Shown: in pieces, positions 16,712-24,690 of the stretch
How positions within the stretch are numbered: the stretch's first letter is position 1
Layout: the number at the start of each line of letters is the position of its first letter
From: an uncultured Acetobacteraceae bacterium
Lineage (GTDB): Bacteria > Pseudomonadota > Alphaproteobacteria > Acetobacterales > Acetobacteraceae
Assembly: GCA_903918195.1 (NCBI GenBank)
Contig: CAIXDS010000347.1
Location: forward strand, 1 to 38,809
DNA length: 38,809 nucleotides
Reading direction: 5' to 3'
The notes under the pieces: model-generated
Seen by the model: the letters and a program-made list of their open reading frames with translations, nothing else
Told to the model about the DNA's origin: nothing
Databases searched by the model: none
Program-made: the position numbers and the translations under genes

Positions 16712-19261
16712 ATGAGTTTGCATCGGTCCACCAGCAACCGGTTCCGCATGCACCGTCGCCGCAAGATGTCTGGCCTGCGTCTGGTTGCCGTCCTGCTTGT
16801 CCTGATCCTGCTGGCGCCGGTGCTGGTGTCGCTCGGCGCGCCGATGTTTATCGACCTGGACAGCTGGCGCCCGCAGATCGAGGCGGCCGTGCAACTGGTG
16901 ACCGGCCGCACGGTGCGCATCGGCCGGCTGAGCCTCGTGCCCTGGTTCTCGCCCACGCTCCGGGCCACCGACCTGACCGTGGCCAACCTGCCGGGCGACT
17001 CGCGGCCGGACATGCTTACGGTCGCGCGCGCCGAAATGCGCCTGGCGCTGCTGCCGCTGCTGACCGGACGGGTGGAAATCAGCCGCCTGTTGCTGGTCCG
17101 TCCCGACATCCTGTTGGAGCGTGATGCTGCCGGCCGGGCGAATTGGCAGCTCGGTGCCTGGCCGGCGACCGGGGCGCCCCCGCCACCTTCCGCCGCCAGC
17201 CCACCCGGCGCCGCGCCGGATTTGCGGCTGCGCGCCGTGCGCATCGAGGATGGGCGCCTGAGTTGGCGGCCCCGCGATGCAGCCCCCCCGGTGCCGCTCG
17301 ACCTGCGCGTGCTGGAGGTGGCGGCACGCGGTCGCGAGTCGCCGGTCGAACTCACGGCCCAGGGGAGCTTTGCCGGGCAGGCGTTCTTGCTGATGGGCCG
17401 GACTGGTCTGCTCGCGCGGCTGCTGGACGAGACGGCCACCACGCCCTGGCCGGTCGAGGCGACGCTGGCGATGCCGGGGGCGCGGCTGCGGGTTGCCGGT
17501 GCCGTGACCCACCCGCTGGCGCGCGCCGGCTACGCGCTGTCGGTCGAGGGGGAGACGGTGAACCTCTCGGTGCTCGCGGGCCTGCTTGACTCCCGCCTGC
17601 CGCCGCTGCGTCAGGTCGCCTTCGCCGCGCGGGTGGCCGATGCCGGGGACCGGTTGCCCGAGGTCACCGGGCTGGCGGTGCGGGCCGATGCCTCCGACCT
17701 CGACGCGCTCGTTCCCGGCCTGAACCTCGCGCATGCCAAGTTGTCGGCGGCCTCCCTCGACGAGCCGGTGCGGGCCGAGGCGGTCGGCTCGCTGCGCGGC
17801 ACGCCGCTGGTGGTGACCGCTTCGTTCGGCCCGCTCGCCGCCTTGCTGCCCAACCCGTCCAGCCGCGGCCCCTACCCGGTTGAGCTGGCCGCCGAAGCGG
17901 CCGGCGCCACGCTGGCGGTGCGCGGCGGCATCGCCGTGCCGGCCCAATTATCCGGGATCGACCTCGCGGTGACCGGACGCATCGCCGACCTGTCCGCGCT
18001 GTCGCCGCTGGCCGGAATCCACTTGCCGGCGCTGCACCCGGTCACGCTCGATGCCCGCGTCGCCGACCGGGCGGGCACGTCGGGCTTTGCCATCCGCGGT
18101 CTCGCCGTCACCACGCCCGAGGCGGATGTTTCCGGCGAACTGATGGTCGGGCTGGGCGCACGCCCGGACCTGCAGGCGACCCTGTCCGCGCGGCGGATCG
18201 ACCTCGATGCGCTGCTTGCGGCGGCGGATATGAAGCAAGCAGCCCCGCTCGCCGCCGAGGCGCCGCTTGCGTCCCTTCCGGCGCCGCTGCCGAAGCGTCC
18301 CGCCCGGCTGATCCCGGACGGCAAACTGCCCTTCGCCGTGCTCGATGCCGCGGATGCCGATGTGCACCTGTCCATCGGCGAGTTGCGCAGCAGCGGCGTC
18401 GCCTATCGCGAGCTCTCCGCCCAGGTGTCGTTGCAGGACGGCCGGCTGGCGCTCGACCCGGTCTCCGGCTCGTTGCCCGGCGGCCATCTGGAGTTCAGGC
18501 TCACGGCGGATTCCCATGTCACCCCGGCACCGGTGACGCTGACGCTGCGGGGCTCCGGTCTGACGATCAGGCCGCTGCTGGCGGCGCTGAACCTGCCCGA
18601 CGATATTGGAGGCACGGCTGACATCGATGCCGATCTGCGCGCCGCCGGCAACACGCCGCGGGCGCTGGCGGCCGGGCTTGGTGGGCGGCTCGGCGTGGCG
18701 ATGCCGGATGGCGACCTGAACAACCAGCTCTTCGGCAGCGTCCTCGGGTGGTTGCTGCCTGGCGCACCGCCGACCGGGGCGCAGTCACCGGCCGTGGCGC
18801 TCGGCCTCGATCGCCTGGGCCGCACCCGGTTCCACTGCCTGGCGCTGCATGCTGACGCGGATAACGGCCTGGTCAGCATCGGCACCGCGTTGCTGGAGAC
18901 CGGCCGGGTGCTGGTCTACGGGGCCGGCACGCTCAATCTGCGCGACGAGGGCATCGCCCTGCGGCTGCGGCCGGTGCGTGCCGCCGTTCCGGTGGTGGTG
19001 CCGGTGCGCCTGGGCGGTACCTTCCTGGCCCCGAAAATCGTTGCCGAGCCCGCCGGCAGCGCGGTCACCGTGGGCGGCCTGGTGGCAGGGCTCGGTGTCG
19101 CGCGCGGCACCTCGCTGGGGGCGATGATGGCGGTGATCGCCGACGAGCGCAGCGGTGACACCTGCGATGTCGCGCTCGCCGCCGCCCGGGCCGTCCCCCG
19201 GCCGGCGCCGCCGAAGCCGGCCGCGATGGCCGATGTCCCGCGCGGAATGCAGCCGCAATGA
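16712..19261 (+). CDS. AsmA-family inner-membrane-anchored protein
   Basis: AsmA-like proteins are anchored in the inner membrane and extend into the periplasm. Larger relatives form lipid-transfer bridges, and AsmA influences outer membrane assembly. The 849-residue product has one N-terminal membrane helix (about residues 20-43, LRLVAVLLVLILLAPVLV), then the AsmA block IDLDSWRPQIEAAVQLVTGRTVRIG and WFSPTLRATDLTVAN, and a C-terminal domain with the family-type GTLNLRDEGIALRLRPV segment. The start could also be 16748 or 16766, because no strong ribosome binding site marks 16712. The gene is followed within 10 bases by an ATP12-type gene. Confidence 0.85.
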   Translation: MSLHRSTSNRFRMHRRRKMSGLRLVAVLLVLILLAPVLVSLGAPMFIDLDSWRPQIEAAVQLVTGRTVRIGRLSLVPWFSPTLRATDLTVANLPGDSRPDMLTVARAEMRLALLPLLTGRVEISRLLLVRPDILLERDAAGRANWQLGAWPATGAPPPPSAASPPGAAPDLRLRAVRIEDGRLSWRPRDAAPPVPLDLRVLEVAARGRESPVELTAQGSFAGQAFLLMGRTGLLARLLDETATTPWPVEATLAMPGARLRVAGAVTHPLARAGYALSVEGETVNLSVLAGLLDSRLPPLRQVAFAARVADAGDRLPEVTGLAVRADASDLDALVPGLNLAHAKLSAASLDEPVRAEAVGSLRGTPLVVTASFGPLAALLPNPSSRGPYPVELAAEAAGATLAVRGGIAVPAQLSGIDLAVTGRIADLSALSPLAGIHLPALHPVTLDARVADRAGTSGFAIRGLAVTTPEADVSGELMVGLGARPDLQATLSARRIDLDALLAAADMKQAAPLAAEAPLASLPAPLPKRPARLIPDGKLPFAVLDAADADVHLSIGELRSSGVAYRELSAQVSLQDGRLALDPVSGSLPGGHLEFRLTADSHVTPAPVTLTLRGSGLTIRPLLAALNLPDDIGGTADIDADLRAAGNTPRALAAGLGGRLGVAMPDGDLNNQLFGSVLGWLLPGAPPTGAQSPAVALGLDRLGRTRFHCLALHADADNGLVSIGTALLETGRVLVYGAGTLNLRDEGIALRLRPVRAAVPVVVPVRLGGTFLAPKIVAEPAGSAVTVGGLVAGLGVARGTSLGAMMAVIADERSGDTCDVALAAARAVPRPAPPKPAAMADVPRGMQPQ

Positions 19262-19271
19262 GGCCGTCGCG

Positions 19272-19976
19272 ATGAAGCGGTTCTGGGACCACGCCACGGT
19301 CGAACCCAAGGATGGCGGTTTCTGCGTGCGGCTCGACGGCAAGCCGGTGCGCCTGCCCGGCGGTGCGTCGCTGCAGCTCCCGCGGCGCGCGCTGGCCGAG
19401 GCGATTGCCGCGGAATGGGAGGCGGCCGGCGGCCGCAAGGGTGGCGAGATGGGCTGGGGCGACGTGCCGCTCACCCGCCTCGCCGGCACCGTGCAGGAGC
19501 GCATCGCCCCCGATCCCGAGCCGGTCGCACTGGAACTCGCGCGCTACGCCGAGACCGACCTGCTATGCTACCGCGCCGAGGGCCCGGAGGCCCTGGTGCA
19601 GCACCAGCACGAACTCTGGCAGCCGTGGCTGGACTGGGCGGCGCATGAGTACGGCGCCCGCTTGCGCGTCACCGCCGGGGTGGTGCATGTGCCGCAGGCC
19701 CCCCAGGCCATGGCGGCGCTGGCGCAGGCGGTGGCGGCACAGACACCGCCCGCCCTGGCCGCGCTGGGCCTGGCCGTGCCGGCGCTCGGCAGTCTGGTGC
19801 TGGGGCTCGCCATGGCGGCGTTCCGCCTGGACGCCGAAACGGCCTGCACCCTCGCCGCCCTGGACGAAACCTTCCAGGCCGAGCGGTGGGGCCGTGACGA
19901 CGAGGCGGAGGAGCGCCGTAGGCGCATCGGGGAGGAGGTGGCCGTGGCTGGAACATTCCTGGCACTTTCCCGCTGA
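19272..19976 (+). CDS. ATP12-family chaperone (F1-ATPase assembly)
   Basis: ATP12 helps assemble the F1 alpha subunit of ATP synthase in mitochondria, and alphaproteobacteria carry homologues. The 234-residue product has KRFWDHATVEPKDGGFCVRLDGKPVRLPGG at its start, then LAEAIAAEWEA, DVPLTRLAGTVQER and RYAETDLLCYRAEGPEALV, which are the family blocks. The ATG at 19272 is chosen because conservation begins there. The open frame extends upstream into the AsmA gene. The stop overlaps acyP by one base. Confidence 0.92.
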   Translation: MKRFWDHATVEPKDGGFCVRLDGKPVRLPGGASLQLPRRALAEAIAAEWEAAGGRKGGEMGWGDVPLTRLAGTVQERIAPDPEPVALELARYAETDLLCYRAEGPEALVQHQHELWQPWLDWAAHEYGARLRVTAGVVHVPQAPQAMAALAQAVAAQTPPALAALGLAVPALGSLVLGLAMAAFRLDAETACTLAALDETFQAERWGRDDEAEERRRRIGEEVAVAGTFLALSR

Positions 19977-20251
19977 TGGCGGCAAAGCGTCTGGTCATTG
20001 CCGGTCGCGTCCAGGGCGTGGGGTTCCGCGACTGGATGGTGCGCGAGGCCACCCGCCTGGGCGTGTCCGGCTGGGTGCGCAACCGTCGCGACGGCGCGCT
20101 GGAAGCGCTGGTGGATGGTGACACCGCCAGCGTCGAGGAATTGCTGCGCCTGTGCCGGCGTGGCCCACGGCTTGCCGAGGTGACGGAGATCGTCGAGGAT
20201 TTGTCGGAACCCTGGCCCGAGCCCGGTTTCCGCCGGCTGCCCCTGGCCTGA
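19976..20251 (+). CDS. acyP: Acylphosphatase
   Basis: Acylphosphatase hydrolyses carboxyl-phosphate bonds such as acetyl phosphate. The 91-residue protein has the signature GRVQGVGFRDWMVREA, with the catalytic Arg (residue 18 region), and GWVRNRRDGALEALVDGD, which supplies the catalytic Asn. The length is normal. The start ATG overlaps the ATP12-type gene stop (TGATG), so the two are co-translated. Confidence 0.94.
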   Translation: MAAKRLVIAGRVQGVGFRDWMVREATRLGVSGWVRNRRDGALEALVDGDTASVEELLRLCRRGPRLAEVTEIVEDLSEPWPEPGFRRLPLA

Positions 20252-20271
20252 CGTTTGCGCTGACATAACCA

Positions 20272-20784
20272 GTGCACTCCTTGATCCAGTCCCTGGCCGC
20301 GTTCGTCCAGGCGCATGCCGTCTGGGCGGCGCCGATCGCTTTCGCCATCGCCTTCTTCAAGGCGCTGGCCTTCGTGTCGCTGGTTGTGCCGGGGATGACC
20401 ATCCTGGTGACCATCGGTGCGCTGATCGGGGCTGCGCACATTGCGTTCCTGCCGGTATGGCTCGCCGTGAGCCTGGGCGCGGCGTTGGGGGACTGGGCGA
20501 GCTATGCCATCGGCTACCGGCTGAAGGACCGGGCGCGGCATGTCTGGCCGCTGACCCGCCGTCCCGACCTGCTGCCGCGCGCCGAGCTGTTCTTCGCGCG
20601 GTGGGGCGTCATGAGTGTGGTGCTGTGCCGCTTCTTCAGCCCGATGCGGGCGACGATTCCGCTGCTGTGCGGCATTTTCGAAATGCCCTTCTGGCCGTTT
20701 CAGATCGCCAACTGGTTGTCGGCCCTGTTATGGGCGGGCGTGATGCTGGCGCCGGGGACGGTTCTGGCAGGCTGGTTCCGCTAG
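20272..20784 (+). CDS. DedA/SNARE-associated family membrane protein
   Basis: DedA-family proteins are inner-membrane transporters implicated in phospholipid recycling and membrane homeostasis. The 170-residue product starts with GTG. It has hydrophobic segments throughout, the re-entrant-loop motif FVSLVVPGMTILVTIGALIG, a GDWASYAIGYRLKDR block, and the conserved CRFFSPMRATIPLLCGIFEMPFWPFQ split over about residues 122-146. It is shorter than the usual 200 residues. A strong Shine-Dalgarno sequence is not visible before the GTG, so the start is moderately certain. Confidence 0.85.
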   Translation: MHSLIQSLAAFVQAHAVWAAPIAFAIAFFKALAFVSLVVPGMTILVTIGALIGAAHIAFLPVWLAVSLGAALGDWASYAIGYRLKDRARHVWPLTRRPDLLPRAELFFARWGVMSVVLCRFFSPMRATIPLLCGIFEMPFWPFQIANWLSALLWAGVMLAPGTVLAGWFR

Positions 20785-20879
20785 CCCCGTGCGGGCGGAC
20801 CTGATCAAGCTGCCTTCATGGCAAATTAAGGCATGACGCGGAGAATCCCCGAACGAGGAATCGCAGAGGGACGACACAG

Positions 20880-21374
20880 ATGTTTACCGCCGGACGGACT
20901 CTGTCAGGCATCTCCTTGGTACTTTTCGCCGGGATCGGAGTCGGGGCGCTGTCCTCCGGCGACGGCAGCACCCTGAACACCATCGCGACGCGGGTGTTGA
21001 CCGGCTGGATGCCGCAAGCTTTTGCCGCCGAGTCCAAGCAGGCGGCGGAGAGCGGATTGCTGGTGACGGCGCTTGATCTGCAGCAATCGATCATGCAGCG
21101 GCTCGCGATAACAACCGGCGATACATCCGCGCTCGACGCACAAGTGGCCGATCTGGTGATTCGCTTCGAGACCTGGTTTTCCAAGGCGAACGCCGCCGTC
21201 TCGGATTCTCCGGCGCATCGCCGGCTGGCGAATGCCTGGACAGATTACCGCGCTTCGATTGCCAACGCGCTGGCGTTGGCGCGGGCAGGGCGGGTGGCCG
21301 ATGCCCGTGCGGCATCCCCCGGTATCGACACAGCTTTTCGCCGCTTCATGGTTACCCTGACGGTCGAAGACTGA
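20880..21374 (+). CDS. Exported hypothetical protein, predicted helical bundle
   Basis: I do not recognise this 164-residue protein by name. It has an N-terminal hydrophobic segment (about residues 8-24) that can act as a signal peptide or anchor. The rest is made of long amphipathic helices rich in Ala, Leu and Asp, for example SGLLVTALDLQQSIMQRLAI and WTDYRASIANALALARAGRV. That pattern resembles four-helix-bundle sensor domains of chemoreceptors and kinases, here without a signalling module. It stands alone behind a GAGGGACGAC ribosome binding region and ends before a bidirectional palindromic repeat. Confidence 0.65.
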   Translation: MFTAGRTLSGISLVLFAGIGVGALSSGDGSTLNTIATRVLTGWMPQAFAAESKQAAESGLLVTALDLQQSIMQRLAITTGDTSALDAQVADLVIRFETWFSKANAAVSDSPAHRRLANAWTDYRASIANALALARAGRVADARAASPGIDTAFRRFMVTLTVED

Positions 21375-21398
21375 CCAATTGCCTTTAAGTGTTGGGGT

Positions 21399-21450
21399 GC
21401 AGGGGCCTCTCGGCCCCTGCCGGGTCCAGGGCAGAGCCCTGGCCTTTCTT
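21399..21450. terminator. Palindromic repeat copy acting as bidirectional terminator
   Basis: Two perfect stems occur in tandem: GCAGGGGCC-TCTC-GGCCCCTGC (21399-21420) and CCAGGGC-AGA-GCCCTGG (21426-21442), followed by CCTTTCTT. It lies between two convergent genes. Read on the minus strand it matches the copies at 25578 and 38561 almost base for base. Confidence 0.75.
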
Positions 21451-21452
21451 AT

Positions 21453-22457
21453 TTATTGTGCGGCCAGCAGCCCAACAGCCACCGCAGGCGCACAAGCATC
21501 CGCCCACGCGACCGTGTTGTTTGCAAACGGCACGCAGCGCCGACCAAGCCGTTCCGCGAGGCGACGCACCAGGGGCGCGCCGATTCCGGCGGCAATCACC
21601 GGTGCGTCATCCGCCAGGAAGGCGCGGGAGAGCACCAGCAGCGCCCCATCGTGGATCTGGCGCAATTGCATCTCGGCGAACCACCCGGCGAGAGCGTGCC
21701 AGTCGGTGTCGGTCGCATCGGCGGCGTCGTGGCCGATCATGCGGGCGAGGCGGGCGCGTGAGGCCGCCACCGTTTTTGGCCTGCCATCGGCGGTGTCCAT
21801 CTGGTCGGCGTGTTCGTCGAGGGTTCCGAGAATGCGGTGAACATCGGCGGCGGAGGCAAAATACTCCGCGGCCAGCGTGGTCCAGGCGCCGGCAAACGGC
21901 GCCCGCGGGGCGAGCGCCATCACGAAGCTGCGGGTCATGCCGGTATAGACAAGCTCGCCGCAGGCGAGGCGCTCGGCATCGGTGTAGCCCTGTGCCCGAA
22001 CCTCGCCGCCGCGCAACGGAATGATGTCGGTCGTGGTCGAGCCGATATCGACCAACAGCCCATCCCCTTGGCGCGCGGCAAGCGAAGCGCTGGCGTGCCA
22101 GTTGGCGGAGGCGATGTCCTCGAAATGGTCCGCGGCCGAGGACAGGGCGATGAGCCCGCGTCGTCCGGCGTAGAGTTGCACCTTCTCGGGCGACATGGCC
22201 TGCCCGATTGTGGCGGCGATGGTGAGCACGCCCTCGCGGCGGTTGGCGAACACGTCGGCCAGTTCGCCGGTCATCGTGGCGACATGCAGGTCGGCGGGTC
22301 CAAACCCGGCAAGCAGCGTGGCGAGCGCCGGGGCGAGCCGGTCCGCGCCGAGCCAGAGCGGGCAGGGGAGCTGCTTCACCTCGACGATGCGCCCGCCCTC
22401 GATCCGCGCCGCTTTGACATGGGCGCCGCCGATATCCCAGCCGATCACGGTTTGCAT
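21453..22457 (-). CDS. H4MPT-linked C1 pathway protein, hydantoinase/oxoprolinase-like (COG1548, MfnF-like)
   Basis: The 334-residue protein belongs to the family annotated as probable H4MPT-linked C1 transfer pathway protein. The archaeal member MfnF couples the furan and tyramine-glutamate parts of methanofuran. It has an actin/hexokinase-type fold with WDIGGAHVKAA (residues 7-17) and VDIGSTTTDIIPL (136-148), and a CGELVYTGMTRSF block. Ribosome binding site AAGGGAGAG. It is divergent from the HisA-like gene with only 29 bases between starts. A role in methylofuran synthesis is inferred from family and neighbours. Confidence 0.85.
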   Translation of the reverse strand: MQTVIGWDIGGAHVKAARIEGGRIVEVKQLPCPLWLGADRLAPALATLLAGFGPADLHVATMTGELADVFANRREGVLTIAATIGQAMSPEKVQLYAGRRGLIALSSAADHFEDIASANWHASASLAARQGDGLLVDIGSTTTDIIPLRGGEVRAQGYTDAERLACGELVYTGMTRSFVMALAPRAPFAGAWTTLAAEYFASAADVHRILGTLDEHADQMDTADGRPKTVAASRARLARMIGHDAADATDTDWHALAGWFAEMQLRQIHDGALLVLSRAFLADDAPVIAAGIGAPLVRRLAERLGRRCVPFANNTVAWADACAPAVAVGLLAAQ

Positions 22458-22486
22458 GGCTCTCCCTTTCTCGGCGACGATGCGTC

Positions 22487-23188
22487 ATGGACGTAATACC
22501 GGTGATCGACATCAAGGACGGACAGGTCGTGCATGCGCAAGGGGGGCGCCGCGACACCTATCGGCCGATCCGCACGCCGTTGAGCGCGACCAGCGAACCG
22601 GCGGATGTGGCGGCGGGGCTGTTGCGGCTGTTTCCCTTTCGCTGTCTCTACATTGCCGATCTCGACGCCATCGAGCGGCGCCGGCCCAACGACGCGGCGA
22701 TCGCGGCGATCGCGGTGGTGGCGGCCGGTGTCGAACTCTGGGTCGATAACGGCATCGCCGACGCCGCAGCGGCGCGCGCATGGCTGCTGCGGTGCCCGCA
22801 CAGCCTGGTGATCGGCAGCGAGTCGCAAGACGGCACACAAACGATCGCGGCATTGCACAATGAGGGGCGCGTGCTGCTCTCGCTGGATTTCCGCGGCGAC
22901 GAGTTCCAGGGGGCGGCCATGCTGCACGACGATGCCGCATCCTGGCCGGCCCGGGTGATCGTCATGACGCTGGCGCGCGTCGGTGCGCAAGGCGGACCCG
23001 ATGCGCCGCGTGTGGCCGGCATCGTGGCGCGCGCCCAGGGACGCGCCGTGTTCGGCGCCGGTGGCGTTCGCAATCGCGACGATCTGCGCGCGTTAGCGGA
23101 TGCCGGAGCGGCCGGCGTGCTGGTGGCAACCGCCCTGCACACCGGCGCGCTGACCGCCCAGGATATTGAAGCAGTCGCCCGGCGGTGA
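22487..23188 (+). CDS. HisA/HisF-like TIM-barrel protein of the C1 cluster (COG1411 type)
   Basis: The 233-residue protein resembles phosphoribosyl-isomerase HisA but belongs to the divergent group found next to H4MPT genes in methylotrophs and methanogens. It begins MDVIPVIDIKDGQVVHAQGG, has YIADLDAIERRRPN, LDFRGDEF, and a C-terminal phosphate-binding motif GAGGVRNRDDLRALADAGA followed by GVLVATALHTG. Histidine genes are absent nearby. A cofactor-biosynthetic function is likely, but the reaction is not known to me. No Shine-Dalgarno sequence is visible before the ATG. Confidence 0.8.
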   Translation: MDVIPVIDIKDGQVVHAQGGRRDTYRPIRTPLSATSEPADVAAGLLRLFPFRCLYIADLDAIERRRPNDAAIAAIAVVAAGVELWVDNGIADAAAARAWLLRCPHSLVIGSESQDGTQTIAALHNEGRVLLSLDFRGDEFQGAAMLHDDAASWPARVIVMTLARVGAQGGPDAPRVAGIVARAQGRAVFGAGGVRNRDDLRALADAGAAGVLVATALHTGALTAQDIEAVARR

Positions 23189-23199
23189 GGCCGGGCGAC
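23174..23199. terminator. Hairpin between the convergent HisA-like and fae genes
   Basis: GTCGCCCGGC and GCCGGGCGAC form a perfect 10-base-pair stem with a 6-base loop that contains the HisA-like stop codon (23186-23188). Only 18 bases separate the two genes, so this one structure must serve both directions. Confidence 0.6.
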
Positions 23200-23206
23200 G
23201 ACCGCA

Positions 23207-23713
23207 TCAAGCCGCGAAAGGATGCTTCGCTGTCTTGTAATGCGCGATGACATCCGCCGCTTTCGGCTCGCCGCGCACGGCGCGCGCGATCGCTTCTTTT
23301 GTCGCCGTATAGTTGTATTCCTGGATCTTCTTGTCGTCGGCAGCATCCCAGTGGATGAACACGCCGACCGCGATGAACAAATCGTCCGCCTCGTCGGCCG
23401 GAATAACGCCGGCGACGACGCTATCCGCGACCGCCATGGCCACACCGTGCTGGGCCGGGCCGAACATCTGCACGGCCTGCTTGGCGCCCTTGATCGTGAC
23501 TTTGTTGAACAGAATAGTGTTGGGCTTGCACAGCAGGTTGGGTGCAACGACAGCGAGAAGTGTGGTGAACCCATCCTTGTTGTTGGTCAGCGCATTGCAG
23601 AATGCGGTTTCGGCCGCACTGCCGCGCGGGCCAATAATGAGATCGATATGCGCGACCTCATTGCCATCGCCCACCAGAGATTCGCCGACGCCTACTTTTG
23701 TGATCAGTGCCAT
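23207..23713 (-). CDS. fae: Formaldehyde-activating enzyme
   Basis: Fae condenses formaldehyde with H4MPT to methylene-H4MPT in the cytosol, the entry step of the pathway. The 168-residue product is full length and highly conserved: [20 protein letters not shown] at the start with the active-site histidine region (His22), then [26 protein letters not shown]-like [15 protein letters not shown], and [19 protein letters not shown]. Ribosome binding site GAGGAAAC. It is the last gene of the minus-strand C1 run and is separated from the CitG-like gene by 107 bases, so it may also have its own promoter, although none is obvious. Confidence 0.97.
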   Translation of the reverse strand: MALITKVGVGESLVGDGNEVAHIDLIIGPRGSAAETAFCNALTNNKDGFTTLLAVVAPNLLCKPNTILFNKVTIKGAKQAVQMFGPAQHGVAMAVADSVVAGVIPADEADDLFIAVGVFIHWDAADDKKIQEYNYTATKEAIARAVRGEPKAADVIAHYKTAKHPFAA

Positions 23714-23820
23714 GATTGTTTCCTCACCATTCTTTTCTTCACCAAATCAGACGCCGGTCCCGCATTCGGCTTGGCGGGTAGGAGATGGCTGATCTCCGGG
23801 CGCGCCGAACTCAATCATCA

Positions 23821-24690
23821 TCAACGGGGAAGGGCAAGCCATTCTGCAGGCGCCCCATTCTGCAAATGCCACGCGAACGCAGTGGCGACGGTCAAATCGG
23901 CGCTGGTGCCGGGATTGATGCCGTCCGCCTTCAGCACCGCGTCCCATGCCAGCAACCCGGGCAGCAGAGTCCGCGGATCGGTGCAGGCGGAAAATTCACC
24001 GGCAAACCGCCGCGACTCACTCTGCAGCCCGGCGGCGACCGCCGCGCCATGTTTGCGCTGCACATGGCTGTCGGGGAAGCCGGCGAGGAAATGCAGATAG
24101 GCCATCACTGCCGCCCATGCCGGATGGTTCCCTCCCAGACTTGGCCAGCGCGCCCGCCCCTCCGCGTAGGCGTCCATGCCACCGCCGAACACATCGGCGA
24201 ACCCATGGCTCCATTGCCGCGCCACGCTGTCGCGCGACGCCGCTTCGGCCATCGCCTCACCCAGGCGCACCGCCGCCGGCGCGTTCACGTCGTGCCGGGC
24301 TGCCGTGCCCAAACCGCCCGGCCGGGCAATCCGGATCGCCGCGAACACGTCTTCGGCATCGGCTAGGTCGGACGCCGCAATCACGCGAACCACCGCCTGC
24401 CGCAAATCCGCCACCCGGCACTCGGCCGCCATCGCCAACGGCCCGCACAGCAGCAAAATGCCGAGATTCGTGTTCTGCCCGACAGCGTCCCGTGTCGCCG
24501 CCGCCGCGTCACGAATGCGGCGCCCGAGCGGCGCACCGGGCGCGCACAGCAGCGGCGCCGACACCGCGGCACTGCGGGCGAAATCCGCCACACTCATGCC
24601 GTGCCCGGCCGCGTGCACATGCACGTTACCGGGCTTGGGCGCCGACAATTCCTCGGCGCAGGCGGCCAGGAACGCCGCCTCGATCTTCAT
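23821..24690 (-). CDS. Triphosphoribosyl-dephospho-CoA synthase-like protein of the C1 cluster (CitG/COG1767 type)
   Basis: The 289-residue protein has the CitG-family signature ELSAPKPGNVHVHAAGHGM (about residues 14-32), QNTNLGILLLCGPLA and a second metal or phosphate region DLADAEDVFAAIR. CitG makes the precursor of the citrate lyase prosthetic group, but no citrate lyase genes are nearby. Homologues are regularly found in methylotroph H4MPT clusters, where their reaction is unassigned. The ATG at 24690 overlaps the RimK-like stop as ATGA, and the upstream open frame to 24879 is not conserved. Confidence 0.82.
   Translation of the reverse strand: MKIEAAFLAACAEELSAPKPGNVHVHAAGHGMSVADFARSAAVSAPLLCAPGAPLGRRIRDAAAATRDAVGQNTNLGILLLCGPLAMAAECRVADLRQAVVRVIAASDLADAEDVFAAIRIARPGGLGTAARHDVNAPAAVRLGEAMAEAASRDSVARQWSHGFADVFGGGMDAYAEGRARWPSLGGNHPAWAAVMAYLHFLAGFPDSHVQRKHGAAVAAGLQSESRRFAGEFSACTDPRTLLPGLLAWDAVLKADGINPGTSADLTVATAFAWHLQNGAPAEWLALPR

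Noticed and set aside
22487..23188. Assignment as histidine biosynthesis hisA
   Set aside because: There are no other his genes nearby, and the sequence is divergent and embedded in the C1 cluster.
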